From NCBI GenBank assembly GCA_963667205.1, contig OY762959.1:1364001-1428000 (forward strand): a DNA stretch of 64,000 nt, given 5' to 3'. Positions 29,023 through 38,234 of the stretch are shown here, in pieces. The notes under the pieces are model-generated. The model searched no databases and was not told where the DNA came from. It saw only the letters and a list, made by a program, of their open reading frames with translations. This DNA is from CF-162 sp963667205. GTDB lineage: Bacteria; Chloroflexota; Dehalococcoidia; SM23-28-2; RBG-16-64-32. The number at the start of each line of letters is the position of its first letter. Position 1 is the first letter of the stretch. The translations under genes were made by a program, and so were the position numbers.

Positions 29023-29043
29023 TGCTCTAACCCAGCCTGTCAA
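29015..29043 (-). promoter_or_regulatory. Promoter of the TrxR-UGSC selenoprotein operon
   Basis: On the minus strand, perfect TTGACA (29043-29038) and TATCAA (29020-29015) are 17 bases apart, 22 bases before the GTG at 28992. Confidence 0.55.
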
Positions 29044-29064
29044 GACGATCGGAGGAGGTCCGCC

Positions 29065-29964
29065 GTGATCATTGATGCCCACGCTCATGTTTTCGCCAAT
29101 CGCGCCTGGGCGCCGGAAGCCTTCTGGTCCGACTACAAGAAGACGCTGGCCGCCCGTCTCGCCTCGACCGCAGAAGACGTTGAACGCGACGTCCTCCCCG
29201 ACCTCTGGGACCCGGACGGTCGCAAGCTAATCCAAGAGATGGATGCGCTGGGCATAGACCGGTCAGTGATCGTCTGCCTGGACTACGGACTGCTGGGCAA
29301 AGAGGAGATCTCCGTCGAGAGACTTCACGATGAGTATGCGGCGCTAATCCAGAGCCACAAGGACAGGCTTCTGTTCTGTACGTGCGTTGATCCGCGCCGG
29401 CCGGACGCCGAAGCGATTCTCACCCGGTCAATCAGGGAGTTGGGCGCGCGGATGCTGAAGCTCTACGCGCCCGCCGGCTTCTACCCGAACGACGAGAGCC
29501 TGTACCCGATCTACCGCCGTTGCCTCGAAGAGGGCATCCCGGTCATGCACCACATCGGGCCGGCGCCCGCGCTCTCCTTCAGGAGCAAGTACAGCCAGCC
29601 CGTCTACATCGACGACGTAGCCGCCGACTTTCCGGAGCTGACGATCGTGATGGCGCACGCGGGATACGACTGGTGGAGGGACGCCCTTGGGGTAGCTCGC
29701 GCGCGCCGCAACGTCTGGGTGGACCTGTCGGGCTGGGGCCGTCTTCTGCCGCACCGGCGCTACATCCTGGAGCCGCTGCGGGAGTTCCTCGACCTGATCC
29801 CGGGCCGGGTGCTCTTCGGCACTGACCGGATCGGTCTGCCGGGCGGCATCGGCGACTTCCTGGACGTCTTCCAGAACCCGGGCGAGGACGCGCCGACGTT
29901 CACAGAAGACGAGATGGGCGATTTCCTGAGCGGTGCCACGACGCGGCTGCTCGGCCTGGAGTAA
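29065..29964 (+). CDS. Amidohydrolase 2 family metal-dependent hydrolase/decarboxylase
   Basis: 299 residues, GTG 29065 with GGAGGAGG upstream. The TIM-barrel metal ligands are visible: DAHAHVF near the N-terminus, VMHHIGPAPAL, VMAHAGYDWW, and the Asp in LFGTDRIGLPGG. The family includes ACMSD and gamma-resorcylate decarboxylases as well as lactone and amide hydrolases, so decarboxylation or hydrolysis of a carboxylic acid is likely. It is divergent from the selenoprotein operon and convergent with a CoA-transferase; no operon partner. Confidence 0.85.
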   Translation: MIIDAHAHVFANRAWAPEAFWSDYKKTLAARLASTAEDVERDVLPDLWDPDGRKLIQEMDALGIDRSVIVCLDYGLLGKEEISVERLHDEYAALIQSHKDRLLFCTCVDPRRPDAEAILTRSIRELGARMLKLYAPAGFYPNDESLYPIYRRCLEEGIPVMHHIGPAPALSFRSKYSQPVYIDDVAADFPELTIVMAHAGYDWWRDALGVARARRNVWVDLSGWGRLLPHRRYILEPLREFLDLIPGRVLFGTDRIGLPGGIGDFLDVFQNPGEDAPTFTEDEMGDFLSGATTRLLGLE

Positions 29965-29981
29965 GCAGGAGTTTCGCGGGC

Positions 29982-31226
29982 CTAGGCTTCTGACGCCTGG
30001 GCCGTGACGTCCTCCGCCTCGGCGTCCGTCAGTCCAAGCTCGCGGAGGATCTCCTCCGTATGTTCGCCAAGCAGCGGTGGTGCGTATCGATGCTTCGCCC
30101 GCTTGCCGCGAAGCCTGACCGGTTGGTCGATCACAGGCACTTTCCCGAGCTTTGGATGGTCCACGTGCGCGACTGTGCCTTCGATCGCAACCTGCGGATG
30201 CGAGAAGAGGCTCTCGAAGGAGTTCACTCTCGTGTGGGGAACATCTTCCTCCTCGAAGAGCGCTTCCCAGTCAGCGGCTGAACGCGTCCGCAGAATGGCC
30301 GAGAGCTCGTCGGCCAGCTCGGAGCGGTGCGCTACTCGCTCCCGGTTCGACGTGAACTGCGGGCTCTCGTGCAGGTCCCAGCGATCGAGTGCCTTGCACA
30401 GTTTCCTCCAGAAAGTCTCATTCAAGATTCCGATGATGAGATACTCGCCATCCTCCGTCTCAAACGCCTGGTAGGGAACGAGTTGGGGGTGCGAGCTGCC
30501 CAGCCGATCGACCTTCGTGCCGTGCATCAGGTGGCCCGTCGTGTGGTTCGAGAGCATGCTGACGACGACGTTGAGCATGGAGAGCTTCACGTGCTGACCC
30601 TCGCCTGTACGCTCGCGCTCAACGACGGCAGCCAGCGCGCCCATGGCGGCGGCGTATCCAGTGCTGAGATCCGCCACCGGAGACCCCACCTTCACCGGCT
30701 CGCCACCCGCTACGCCGGTGATCCCCATGATCCCGGCGAACGCCTGGAGGATGATGTCCATGCCGGGCCGATCCCGGAGCGGGCCTTCCTCCCCGAACGC
30801 CGTGATCGATACGTAGATCACGTTTGGATTGGAGCGCCTGATCACGTCATAGTCGAGCCCAAGCCGCTCCATGGTCCCGGGGCGGTAGTTCTCGACGACG
30901 ATGTCCGCGCCCTCGCAAAGCTTCAAGGCGACGTCGACGGCGCGCTCAGTCTTCAGGTCGAGGATGATGCTGCGCTTGTTTCTGTTCAGGCCCATGAAGT
31001 AGGTGCCAACGCCCGTCGAGCCCTTATCGTGCCAGCCCCGGATCATGTCTCCTTGCGGCGGCTCGACCTTGACGACGTCCGCACCAAAGTCAGCGAGGTG
31101 TTGCGTACAGAACGGACCGGCGGCGGCCTGGGAGAAGTCGATTACACGGTAGCCGTCCAGCGGACCGGCAACGCCATCGCCCGCCCCGGTGCCGGGTGAG
31201 GTCACGCGACGTGTGCGCTTTTCCAC
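29982..31226 (-). CDS. Family III CoA-transferase (CaiB/BaiF)
   Basis: 414 residues from GTG 31226, which overlaps the lyase gene by 25 bases. GTG 31205, overlapping by 4 (GTGA), is a plausible shorter start. VIDFSQAAAGPFCTQHLADF, GADVVKVEPPQGD and NRNKRSIILDLKTE are family signatures, and IMGITGVAGGEPVKVGSPVA leads to the catalytic Asp in ADLSTGYAAA. As the last gene of the mutase-lyase operon it probably supplies the CoA ester those enzymes use. Confidence 0.9.
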   Translation of the reverse strand: MEKRTRRVTSPGTGAGDGVAGPLDGYRVIDFSQAAAGPFCTQHLADFGADVVKVEPPQGDMIRGWHDKGSTGVGTYFMGLNRNKRSIILDLKTERAVDVALKLCEGADIVVENYRPGTMERLGLDYDVIRRSNPNVIYVSITAFGEEGPLRDRPGMDIILQAFAGIMGITGVAGGEPVKVGSPVADLSTGYAAAMGALAAVVERERTGEGQHVKLSMLNVVVSMLSNHTTGHLMHGTKVDRLGSSHPQLVPYQAFETEDGEYLIIGILNETFWRKLCKALDRWDLHESPQFTSNRERVAHRSELADELSAILRTRSAADWEALFEEEDVPHTRVNSFESLFSHPQVAIEGTVAHVDHPKLGKVPVIDQPVRLRGKRAKHRYAPPLLGEHTEEILRELGLTDAEAEDVTAQASEA

Positions 31227-32149
31227 TTGACCGGGCCGACGTTCGGCAGACGCGACTGCAACGCGCGACCGGTGGCCTCGTTGTAATACCTGCTGACCTT
31301 GAGCACCTCGTCAACGGAGATCCCGGTCCGCGTTCCCATGCCTTCCAGCATCTCCACGAGGTCCTCCGTCGCGACGTTGCCCCACGCCTCCGGGATGAAC
31401 GGCACGTCGCCGCCAAGGCCCCCAAACGAGGAGTCGATCGTGAGGTTCTCTATCGGCGAGTCCAACACGGCCAGTGCATTGGCGATCCCAGCTCCCCGCG
31501 AGTCGTGAAAGTGAACGCTGATCGGGAAGTCGCCGACGATCTCCGAGACCGCTGCGAACATCTCGGACACCTGACGCGGGTCGGCCTGCCCGGTCGAATC
31601 CGAGATAACGATCTCATCCACCTCGGCCGCTTCGTGCAGCCGTCGTACGGACGCGAAGACCACGGCGGGATCGATCGCCCCCTTCATGGAACAGCCGAAA
31701 GAGGCGCTGATGAAGACCATCGTCCGGAGGTCCTGCTTCTTCACTTCTTCAGCCTGTGCGATGACCTCTTCGATTCGCTCGTCCACCGTGCGATCGAGGC
31801 CGTTCGCCTTGAGTACCTCTTCGGAGGTCGCGTGAAGCAGGTGCACCTCGTCGATCAGGCCGGCCTCCGCCAACGCCAGCGCTCGATTGATCGCCCTCGT
31901 GTTCGGCGCGAGGGCGGAGATGATGACGCCTTCCACCGGTCCCAGCTGCTCAAGCACCGCTTCGGCATCGGCCATGTGAGGCATCGCCTTAGGACTGACG
32001 AGCGAGACGGCGTTGATCGTCTTGCAGCCGGCCTCGATTAGCCCCTGTATCAGGCGCACCTTCACATCGGTCTCGACGATGCCGGCCTCGGCCTGGAGAG
32101 CCTCTCGTGGGCCCACCTCCCGTATCTTCACGCTGTCCCTGAACCTCAT
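31202..32149 (-). CDS. HMG-CoA lyase-like protein (DRE-TIM metallolyase family)
   Basis: 315 residues from ATG 32149 (AAAGG upstream); the frame is open further upstream. KIREVGPREALQAE matches the N-terminal metal/substrate signature, HFHDSRGAGIANALAVL is the metal-binding HxH region, and GNVATEDLVEMLEGMG is near-perfect lyase sequence. However, the catalytic-Cys loop of true HMG-CoA lyase (GGLGGCPYA) reads GGLGGDVPFIPEAWGN, with Asp at the Cys position. It is therefore a lyase relative that probably cleaves another 3-hydroxyacyl-type substrate or works by a changed mechanism. It sits between a B12 mutase and a CoA-transferase in one operon. Confidence 0.82.
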   Translation of the reverse strand: MRFRDSVKIREVGPREALQAEAGIVETDVKVRLIQGLIEAGCKTINAVSLVSPKAMPHMADAEAVLEQLGPVEGVIISALAPNTRAINRALALAEAGLIDEVHLLHATSEEVLKANGLDRTVDERIEEVIAQAEEVKKQDLRTMVFISASFGCSMKGAIDPAVVFASVRRLHEAAEVDEIVISDSTGQADPRQVSEMFAAVSEIVGDFPISVHFHDSRGAGIANALAVLDSPIENLTIDSSFGGLGGDVPFIPEAWGNVATEDLVEMLEGMGTRTGISVDEVLKVSRYYNEATGRALQSRLPNVGPVKWKSAHVA

Positions 32150-32172
32150 ATCCCCATACCTTTCATTCGGAT

Positions 32173-33864
32173 CTAGAACGCGACCCCTTCGTCCCTCCAG
32201 CTGCCGAACACACCCCGCAGGCCGTCGCATACTTCTCCTATCGTCGCCCCCTGCCTGAAGGCGTTGATCAACGGCTCGACCATGTTGTCGGTCCCCTCGG
32301 CAGCCGCCACCATGAGTTCGAGCGCCTCGTCAACATCGGCCTGCGAGCGCCCCTGCCGGCAGCGGAGCAGTCGTTCGATCTGCCTTTCCGCCGACTTACC
32401 CTTTATTTTGAACGGCTTGATCGAACTCGATCCGTTGCTCTGCTGCTTGAAGCGGTTGACACCAACGACCGTCCTGGTCCCCTCTTCGATCTCTTTCTGA
32501 TAAGCGTAAGCTGAGTCGTCGATTCGGCCGCGGAGGTAGCCGCTCTTGAGAGCCGCGATCACGCCGCCGATCTGCTCGACATCATCCATCGAACTCTTGA
32601 TTCGCCCTTCGAGTTCGTCGGTCAGGTGCTCTACCAGCCAGCTGCCACCCAGAGGATCGGCAACCGAGCCGATGCTCGTTTCGTAGGCGAGGATGTTCTG
32701 CGTTGCCACCGCCAGCCGTGAGGCCTCCTGCGAGGGAGTCGCCAGCGCCTCATCGATGGAGAGGGTGCCAATGTGCTGAACACCTCCGAGCGCTGCGGCG
32801 AGAGCCATGAGTGTGATGCGAACGCTGTTGTTCAGGGGCTCTTGTGCCGTCAGACGATATCCGGCGGTGTACAGACTGACGCGTAGCTGCTGGCTCTCCG
32901 GCAGCTTGGCGCCGTAATCTTCCTTCATCATTCGCGCCCAGACTCGTCGCGCGGCGCGGAACTTCGCCACTTCTTCCAGCAGGTCCATGTCCGACGCGAG
33001 ATGCAGTTCGAGCAGGGGACCGAACTCGTCGATGTCCAGTCCTCTTCGCAGCAACTCATCGATGTAGATGCGGGCCGAGGCGATGCCGAATGCGATCTCC
33101 TGAACAGCGTCCCCGCCCGACCACCGGTACTGACTACCGCAGATGCCTATCGGCTTCCAGTTGTCGAGCCGGTTGCGGACGGCGTACTCGATAACGTCAC
33201 AGGAAAGACGAATCGATGGCTCGATCGGGAAGATGAAAGTACCGCGGCCTGTGAACTCCTTCAGCGGATCGTTCTGCAGATGGAGGACGAAGTCGTTGGG
33301 ATCAACCCGCTGGTGCTCAGCGAGCAGGACGAACCAGGCGGCCGCCATCGGCCCGATGCAGTTGCCGACGGTGAACACCACACCGGCCTCGGCAAGCGGA
33401 ATCTCATCGAATAGGTCTCGAACGTCGTCGAAGGCGTCGATTGCCACGCCGACCCGCCCGACTTCGCCGAGTGCGTCGCCGTGGTCCGAGTCCAGCCCCA
33501 GCTGCGTGGGCAGATCAAGGGCGATGTTCACCCCCGACGCGCCGCCCTCCAGGAGCTGCTTGTAGCGCTCGCGCGCGTCTTCGACGTTCCCAAAGCCGGC
33601 GTAGAGGTCGAAATGCCACACCTTCTGCCGATAGCCGTCTGGCGTTAGTCCGCGAGTAAACGGGTACTCTCCCGGCTTCTCTCCGGGAGCGTTCTCATCG
33701 GCAGCCTTCAGATCTTCCGGGCCGTAGGAGGGAGCGAGGGGAATGCGAGAGTCCGTCGAGTGGACCCGCAGCACCTTCTCACCCTTCCACGCCTCTTCTA
33801 CTGTGATCGCGTCGGGATCATGCTCAGAAGAGCCCGGCGGGCCGTGAGTTTCTTGCGCATCCAT
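32173..33864 (-). CDS. B12-dependent acyl-CoA mutase large subunit, second paralogue
   Basis: 563 residues from ATG 33864 (AGAAGGGG 7 bases upstream). Same architecture as the protein at 15647: YPFTRGLTPDGYRQKVW, DPLKEFTGRGTFIFPIEPS (Arg207 equivalent kept) and LNNSVRITLMALAAALGGVQ. Again the catalytic His of the ISGYHMQEAG motif is replaced, here ICGSQYRWSGG. The small B12-binding subunit is not in this operon; the only one in the window is at 15217. Operon order is mutase, HMG-CoA-lyase-like, CoA-transferase, with 23 bases between the first two. Confidence 0.85.
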   Translation of the reverse strand: MDAQETHGPPGSSEHDPDAITVEEAWKGEKVLRVHSTDSRIPLAPSYGPEDLKAADENAPGEKPGEYPFTRGLTPDGYRQKVWHFDLYAGFGNVEDARERYKQLLEGGASGVNIALDLPTQLGLDSDHGDALGEVGRVGVAIDAFDDVRDLFDEIPLAEAGVVFTVGNCIGPMAAAWFVLLAEHQRVDPNDFVLHLQNDPLKEFTGRGTFIFPIEPSIRLSCDVIEYAVRNRLDNWKPIGICGSQYRWSGGDAVQEIAFGIASARIYIDELLRRGLDIDEFGPLLELHLASDMDLLEEVAKFRAARRVWARMMKEDYGAKLPESQQLRVSLYTAGYRLTAQEPLNNSVRITLMALAAALGGVQHIGTLSIDEALATPSQEASRLAVATQNILAYETSIGSVADPLGGSWLVEHLTDELEGRIKSSMDDVEQIGGVIAALKSGYLRGRIDDSAYAYQKEIEEGTRTVVGVNRFKQQSNGSSSIKPFKIKGKSAERQIERLLRCRQGRSQADVDEALELMVAAAEGTDNMVEPLINAFRQGATIGEVCDGLRGVFGSWRDEGVAF

Positions 33865-33982
33865 CTCATCGCCCCTTCTGCGAAGACCCCCGAAGCGATC
33901 GGGTGCAGCGGCCACAGCGTGCTGGTTGGTTGGAGGATCACTGAGCCGCGTTTCCGGAATCTGCGCGACGTTCGTCAGCGCT

Positions 33983-34012
33983 AGCATAGCCAGCGCTCCG
34001 ACAGGCTGTCAA
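33983..34012 (-). promoter_or_regulatory. Promoter of the mutase-lyase-CoA-transferase operon
   Basis: On the minus strand, perfect TTGACA (34012-34007) and TATGCT (33988-33983) are 18 bases apart, about 120 bases before the ATG. A perfect TATAAT at 34069-34074 on the plus strand probably serves the divergent E2 gene, though no good -35 is visible. Confidence 0.55.
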
Positions 34013-34092
34013 TTCGCGCGGCGTATGGGAATTGGGGCGCGCCAGACCCGTATCGCTCGACGAGTCCCTATAATGCGGATCGGAGGTTATCT

Positions 34093-35331
34093 ATGGCGTT
34101 CACTCTTACGATGCCGGAGGTTGGCGAGACCGTGACTGAAGGTACGATCGAGCGCTGGCTCAAGAAGCCCGGCGACAAGCTGGAGAAGTACGAACCTATC
34201 GTCGAGATCGATACCGACAAGGTGATGGTGGAGCTGCCGTCCCCGGTCAACGGCACTCTGAAGGAGATTATCGCGGCGGAAGGTTCCACCGTGGAAGTCG
34301 GCGGCGAGCTGGCCATCATCGACGCAGCGCCCGGAGAAGTTCCGGTAGAGATCGGGCCTCCCAAAACTGAAGGAGCGGCAGCGGCGCCCGCAGCCGCCGC
34401 CACGCGATCCGCCGGCGCGGCCAAGGCCGAGACGCGTCGACCGGATGCGACGAAGCCGGGCAGCGGGCGGACGCGCGCGACGCCCAGGATCCGCCGCCTG
34501 GCCGCGGAACTCAACGTCGATCTCGAGGACGTTGCGGGCAGCGGTTCCGGCGGCAGAATCCTCGAAGACGACGTGCGCGCCGCCGCAGACTCCGCCGGGG
34601 GAAAGGCGGCCCCGGCCGCCGCGGTCGCGGAAGGAGACGAAGTCGTCCCGCTCACGGGCATCCGCCGCACGATCGCGCGGCGGATGAGTGAGTCCGCGTT
34701 CAGCGCGCCCCTGGCCTGGCTGGTGATCGAGGCGGACGTCACTGATCTCGTCCACCTCCGCAAGGCGCAGCGCGAAGCGTTTCAGAAGCAGCACGGAGTC
34801 AGCCTGACGTACCTCCCGTTCATGGCGAAGGCGGTCTCTGAGGCGCTCGCCGAGCATCCGTACCTCAACGCCTCGTGGGACGAGGACAAGATCATCTTGC
34901 GAGGGGCGATCAACCTTGGCATCGCCGTCGGTACCGAGCGCGGCCTCGTCGTCCCGGTGGTGCCCGACGCTGACAGCCTTAGCGTCTCGGCTCTTGCGCA
35001 GGCGATCGCCGATCTCGGCGAGAGGGCGCGCGCTAACAAGCTGCGGCTGGAGGACGTTCAGGGGGGCACGTTCACGCTGGACAACACGGGTGCCTTCGGA
35101 TCGATCCTATCGAAGCCGATCATCAACCTCGGGCAGTCGGCGATCGTAACGCTGGAGGCAGTGACGAAGCAGCCACGCGTAGTGAGTGATGATGCGATCG
35201 CCGCGCGGTCCGTGGTCGCGGTCTGCCTGTCGTTCGACCACCGAGTTCTCGACGGCCACCAGGCGGGCGCGTTCCTGCAGGACCTGAAGTCGCGACTGGA
35301 AGCGATTGCGCCCGACGGTACCATCGAGTGA
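34093..35331 (+). CDS. Dihydrolipoamide acyltransferase (E2) of a 2-oxoacid dehydrogenase complex
   Basis: 412 residues, ATG 34093 with CGGAGG 6 bases upstream. Domains in order: one lipoyl domain (lipoyl-Lys in EIDTDKVMVELPSP), Ala/Pro linker, E1/E3-binding domain (TPRIRRLAAELNVDLEDVAG) and catalytic acyltransferase domain with SFDHRVLDGHQAG (HxxxDG). It transfers the acyl group to CoA. Its E1 partners are probably the E1beta/E1alpha pair 9 kb away on the same strand. No E3 gene is present in the window. Confidence 0.92.
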   Translation: MAFTLTMPEVGETVTEGTIERWLKKPGDKLEKYEPIVEIDTDKVMVELPSPVNGTLKEIIAAEGSTVEVGGELAIIDAAPGEVPVEIGPPKTEGAAAAPAAAATRSAGAAKAETRRPDATKPGSGRTRATPRIRRLAAELNVDLEDVAGSGSGGRILEDDVRAAADSAGGKAAPAAAVAEGDEVVPLTGIRRTIARRMSESAFSAPLAWLVIEADVTDLVHLRKAQREAFQKQHGVSLTYLPFMAKAVSEALAEHPYLNASWDEDKIILRGAINLGIAVGTERGLVVPVVPDADSLSVSALAQAIADLGERARANKLRLEDVQGGTFTLDNTGAFGSILSKPIINLGQSAIVTLEAVTKQPRVVSDDAIAARSVVAVCLSFDHRVLDGHQAGAFLQDLKSRLEAIAPDGTIE

Positions 35332-35377
35332 GTCGTTCGCAGATGCGCATTCAGACCATGACCGGGGGATAGGCCAC

Positions 35378-36355
35378 TTGGTATCGGCAGCAGTATTCCT
35401 ACCGCAGGGCGGACGCCTTGAGTTCCTCGACTACGCGACGGAGCAAGTCGGGGAGGCCCTTCTGCGAGTCGCGATGGTCGCCGAAGAGGTGGGCTACGAT
35501 TCAGTCTTGCTCACAGACCACATGCACTCCCCGGCGCCGATCGCGGCGCCGGTACTGGAGTGCTGGACCTCGGTCGCCGCGGTGGCGGGGGCGACTTCGA
35601 AGGTGCGCATCGGCCAGATGGTGACCTACTTCGGCTTTAGGGCGCCGGCCCTCCTCGCCAAGATGGCGGCCAGCGTCGATTCTCTGAGCGCCGGCAGACT
35701 GGAGGTCGGCCTGGGCGCCGGATGGTATCGAAGTGAGACCGAGGCTTACGGACTGGCCTTCGAGGGGGCCGCGGGCCGGCTCGATCGACTCGAGGAGTAC
35801 ATCAGAATCTTGCAGCTGATGTGGCGGGAGGAAGTGGCGTCATTCGAGGGCCGGTACTTCACGATCAAGGGGGCGCGGTGTGACCCCAAGCCCGTGCGCG
35901 GAACGATCCCGCTCTGGATCGGCGGCGGCGGTATCAAGCGCACCATTCCGCTTGTCGCCCGATACGCCGATGGGGCCAACTTCTCGGGCGAGCTACCCGA
36001 TTTCAAGACCCGGGTGGACGCGCTGAGGGCTCACTGCGAATCCAACGCCCGGGACTTCGCCGATGTGCGGGTATCGTTGCCGGTCGACGTTGCCATCGCG
36101 GCCGATCGGGAGTCGGCCCAACGCCAGATGGACTTCCACCACGGCCGGTTGCAGCGCCAGGACCTCTCAGCGTTCGAAGGCGCCCCTCTCGTCTACTCCG
36201 TGGATGCCATAGGCACACCTGAGGACGTGATCGAGGTGCTGACCCCTTACCTGCGAGAGGGAGCGACCGATCTCGCTGTATGGTTCGCAGACTTTCCGGA
36301 CACCGCGGGCATGGAGCTCTTCGCCCGCGAGGTGTTGCCACGCCTCCAGGGCTAG
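35378..36355 (+). CDS. Luciferase-like (LLM class) flavin/F420-dependent oxidoreductase
   Basis: 325 residues from TTG 35378 (GGGGGATAGG 5 bases upstream). A longer open frame overlaps the E2 gene and has no homologous residues. FLPQGGRLEFLDYATEQVG, DSVLLTDHMHSP, LAKMAASVDSLSAGRLEVGL and GAGWYRSETEAYGLAF are classic LLM motifs, and VRGTIPLWIGGGGIKRT follows. The bacterial luciferase fold uses FMNH2 or F420H2. Such enzymes perform monooxygenation or hydride transfer on many substrates. Follows the E2 gene by 46 bases. Confidence 0.88.
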   Translation: MVSAAVFLPQGGRLEFLDYATEQVGEALLRVAMVAEEVGYDSVLLTDHMHSPAPIAAPVLECWTSVAAVAGATSKVRIGQMVTYFGFRAPALLAKMAASVDSLSAGRLEVGLGAGWYRSETEAYGLAFEGAAGRLDRLEEYIRILQLMWREEVASFEGRYFTIKGARCDPKPVRGTIPLWIGGGGIKRTIPLVARYADGANFSGELPDFKTRVDALRAHCESNARDFADVRVSLPVDVAIAADRESAQRQMDFHHGRLQRQDLSAFEGAPLVYSVDAIGTPEDVIEVLTPYLREGATDLAVWFADFPDTAGMELFAREVLPRLQG

Positions 36356-36368
36356 CCGCTCGGCGCCG

Positions 36369-38147
36369 CTAGCTCTTGCCGGCAGACCGCAGCTCAGCGG
36401 TCTTCTTCGCGTCGACCGATCCGTCCGGTCGCACGGCCACTCGATAGGCGTCCCGCGCCGCGTCCGCGGAGACGTAGCCGTTCTTCACGTCCGCTGCAAC
36501 GAGTTCCGCGTCGCGCTCAGCCGGAGCGCCGTATCCGCCTCCGCCGCCGCCTTTGATCACGAATGCGTCGCCGACGTCGAGCAAGATGTTCGAGAACTTC
36601 GCGTTCGAAGCGACACCAAACAGCTCCGGAAAGCTGTGCTCTTGCCCGCCGCGGACGACGGCGAAGTCGTTGCCCGTACCTTCGAGCCCGCCTTCAACAC
36701 CCCAGGGCTTCGAAACGACTCGATCGGCGCAGGCCGTTACGTACGTCTCCTCGAGGCATTCCATCGCGCGGACATCGCCGAGTCCGCCTCGTGTCCTGCC
36801 CGGTCCGGCGGAGTCGGTTCGGAGCTCGCGCTTCGAGAAGCGCACCGGGTAGCGGGCCTCCCAGACCTCGATCGACTCGTTTCCGCAGCAGCCCATCGGG
36901 TGCCATTCGGCGGTGAGACCGTCGCGCGAACGGCGCGCGCCGCAGCCCCCCGGGCCGAACGAGTACCAGAGATACTCCTCGCCTTCCTTGGTGAGCGACC
37001 AGCCGGTGCAGTTGAGGCCGCCGCTGTAGCTGCCAGCCACGATGCGGTCGGGCACCGCCCCTGCCAACGCCCGCAGCACCGTCTCGCAGACCCTCGCCGA
37101 GGGATCTCCCGTGCCGAAGAACACCGGTGCCGGGTACGTCGGGTTGACGAGCGTGCCCAGAGGAGCTCGCACGTCGATCAGGTCGAGGATTCCGGAGTTC
37201 AGCGGCATCTCGGGATCGATCACCGCCTTCACGGCCGTTAGCACTCCCGCCTTCGTCAGCGCGAACGTGCAGTTCGCGGGCCCCTGCGCCTGCTCGCTCG
37301 AACCTTCGAAATCGACTGTGATCTTGTCCGGCGTCTTGCCGAGGGTCACCTTGATCAGAAACGGGCCGCCGCCGAAGCCGTCGTCGTCCATGACGTCCGA
37401 TGACTCGAACCGCCCGTTGGGAAGAGTTGCCATACGCTCGCTGAACCTTCTGTGCGCGTAGTCAAGGCTGTACTGGATAGCGGCTCGTACCTCGGCGACA
37501 CCATGGCGTTCAGCCAGCTCTGCCATCCGGTCAGACGCCGCGTGTGCCGAGGAGATCTGCGCCTGTATGTCCCCCCAGATGAGGCGCGGCATGCGCACGT
37601 TCTTGAGGATGAACTCCTGAACCTCACGCTGCAGCTTCCCGCCACGATACAGATGGCAGACGGGGATAATGAGCCCTTCCTGCACGACGTGGCGCGCCGA
37701 GCCGGACCAACCGCCCGCAGTCATTCCGCCGACGTCGGTCCAGTGCCCTCGGTTCACGCTGAGTCCGAGCAGCTCGCCGCCCGCGAACATCGGCGTCGCG
37801 ATGACGACGTCGGCCTGGTGGCAGGCGCCGGTGTATGGGTCGTTGTGGAGGATGACGTCGCCCTCCTGAAGCTCGCCCGCCTGATCGAGGATCGTCTGGA
37901 TCGCGTCGAAGAGTGAGCCGATGTGCAGCGGAAGTCCGGCCGCCTGCGCGAACAGGCGACCGCGGTCATCGAAGAGCGCGCAGGAGAAGTCGATCCCCTC
38001 GGCGAAGCACGTCGAGTAAGCGGACCGGATCGTCACGTTCGTCATCTCCCGGACGGCCGACAGGAAGTAGTTGCGCATGATTTCGGCCGTGACCGGGTCG
38101 ACCCCTTTGGCCAGATCGGCGGCGGCTGAAGTGTTAGTAGTCGCCAT
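36369..38147 (-). CDS. Hydantoinase B / oxoprolinase family protein (HyuB-like)
   Basis: 592 residues, ATG 38147. RSAYSTCFAEGIDFSCALFD, ILHNDPYTGACHQADVVIAT, SVNRGHWTDVGGMTAGGWSG, LIWGDIQAQISSAHAASDRM, DPEMPLNSGILDLIDV and the C-terminal KGGGGGGYGAPAERD define the family. It is closely similar along its length to the next upstream gene, so this is a tandem duplication. It is the last gene of the six-gene operon and separated from the first HyuB copy by 87 bases. Confidence 0.88.
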   Translation of the reverse strand: MATTNTSAAADLAKGVDPVTAEIMRNYFLSAVREMTNVTIRSAYSTCFAEGIDFSCALFDDRGRLFAQAAGLPLHIGSLFDAIQTILDQAGELQEGDVILHNDPYTGACHQADVVIATPMFAGGELLGLSVNRGHWTDVGGMTAGGWSGSARHVVQEGLIIPVCHLYRGGKLQREVQEFILKNVRMPRLIWGDIQAQISSAHAASDRMAELAERHGVAEVRAAIQYSLDYAHRRFSERMATLPNGRFESSDVMDDDGFGGGPFLIKVTLGKTPDKITVDFEGSSEQAQGPANCTFALTKAGVLTAVKAVIDPEMPLNSGILDLIDVRAPLGTLVNPTYPAPVFFGTGDPSARVCETVLRALAGAVPDRIVAGSYSGGLNCTGWSLTKEGEEYLWYSFGPGGCGARRSRDGLTAEWHPMGCCGNESIEVWEARYPVRFSKRELRTDSAGPGRTRGGLGDVRAMECLEETYVTACADRVVSKPWGVEGGLEGTGNDFAVVRGGQEHSFPELFGVASNAKFSNILLDVGDAFVIKGGGGGGYGAPAERDAELVAADVKNGYVSADAARDAYRVAVRPDGSVDAKKTAELRSAGKS

Positions 38148-38234
38148 GGTGGATGGTCCTCTCTCCTTCTCGCCTGATAATCAGTATAGCGCTACTACTG
38201 AAGTGCTCCGGGCCCAGGCCGACGCTGGCGACTG

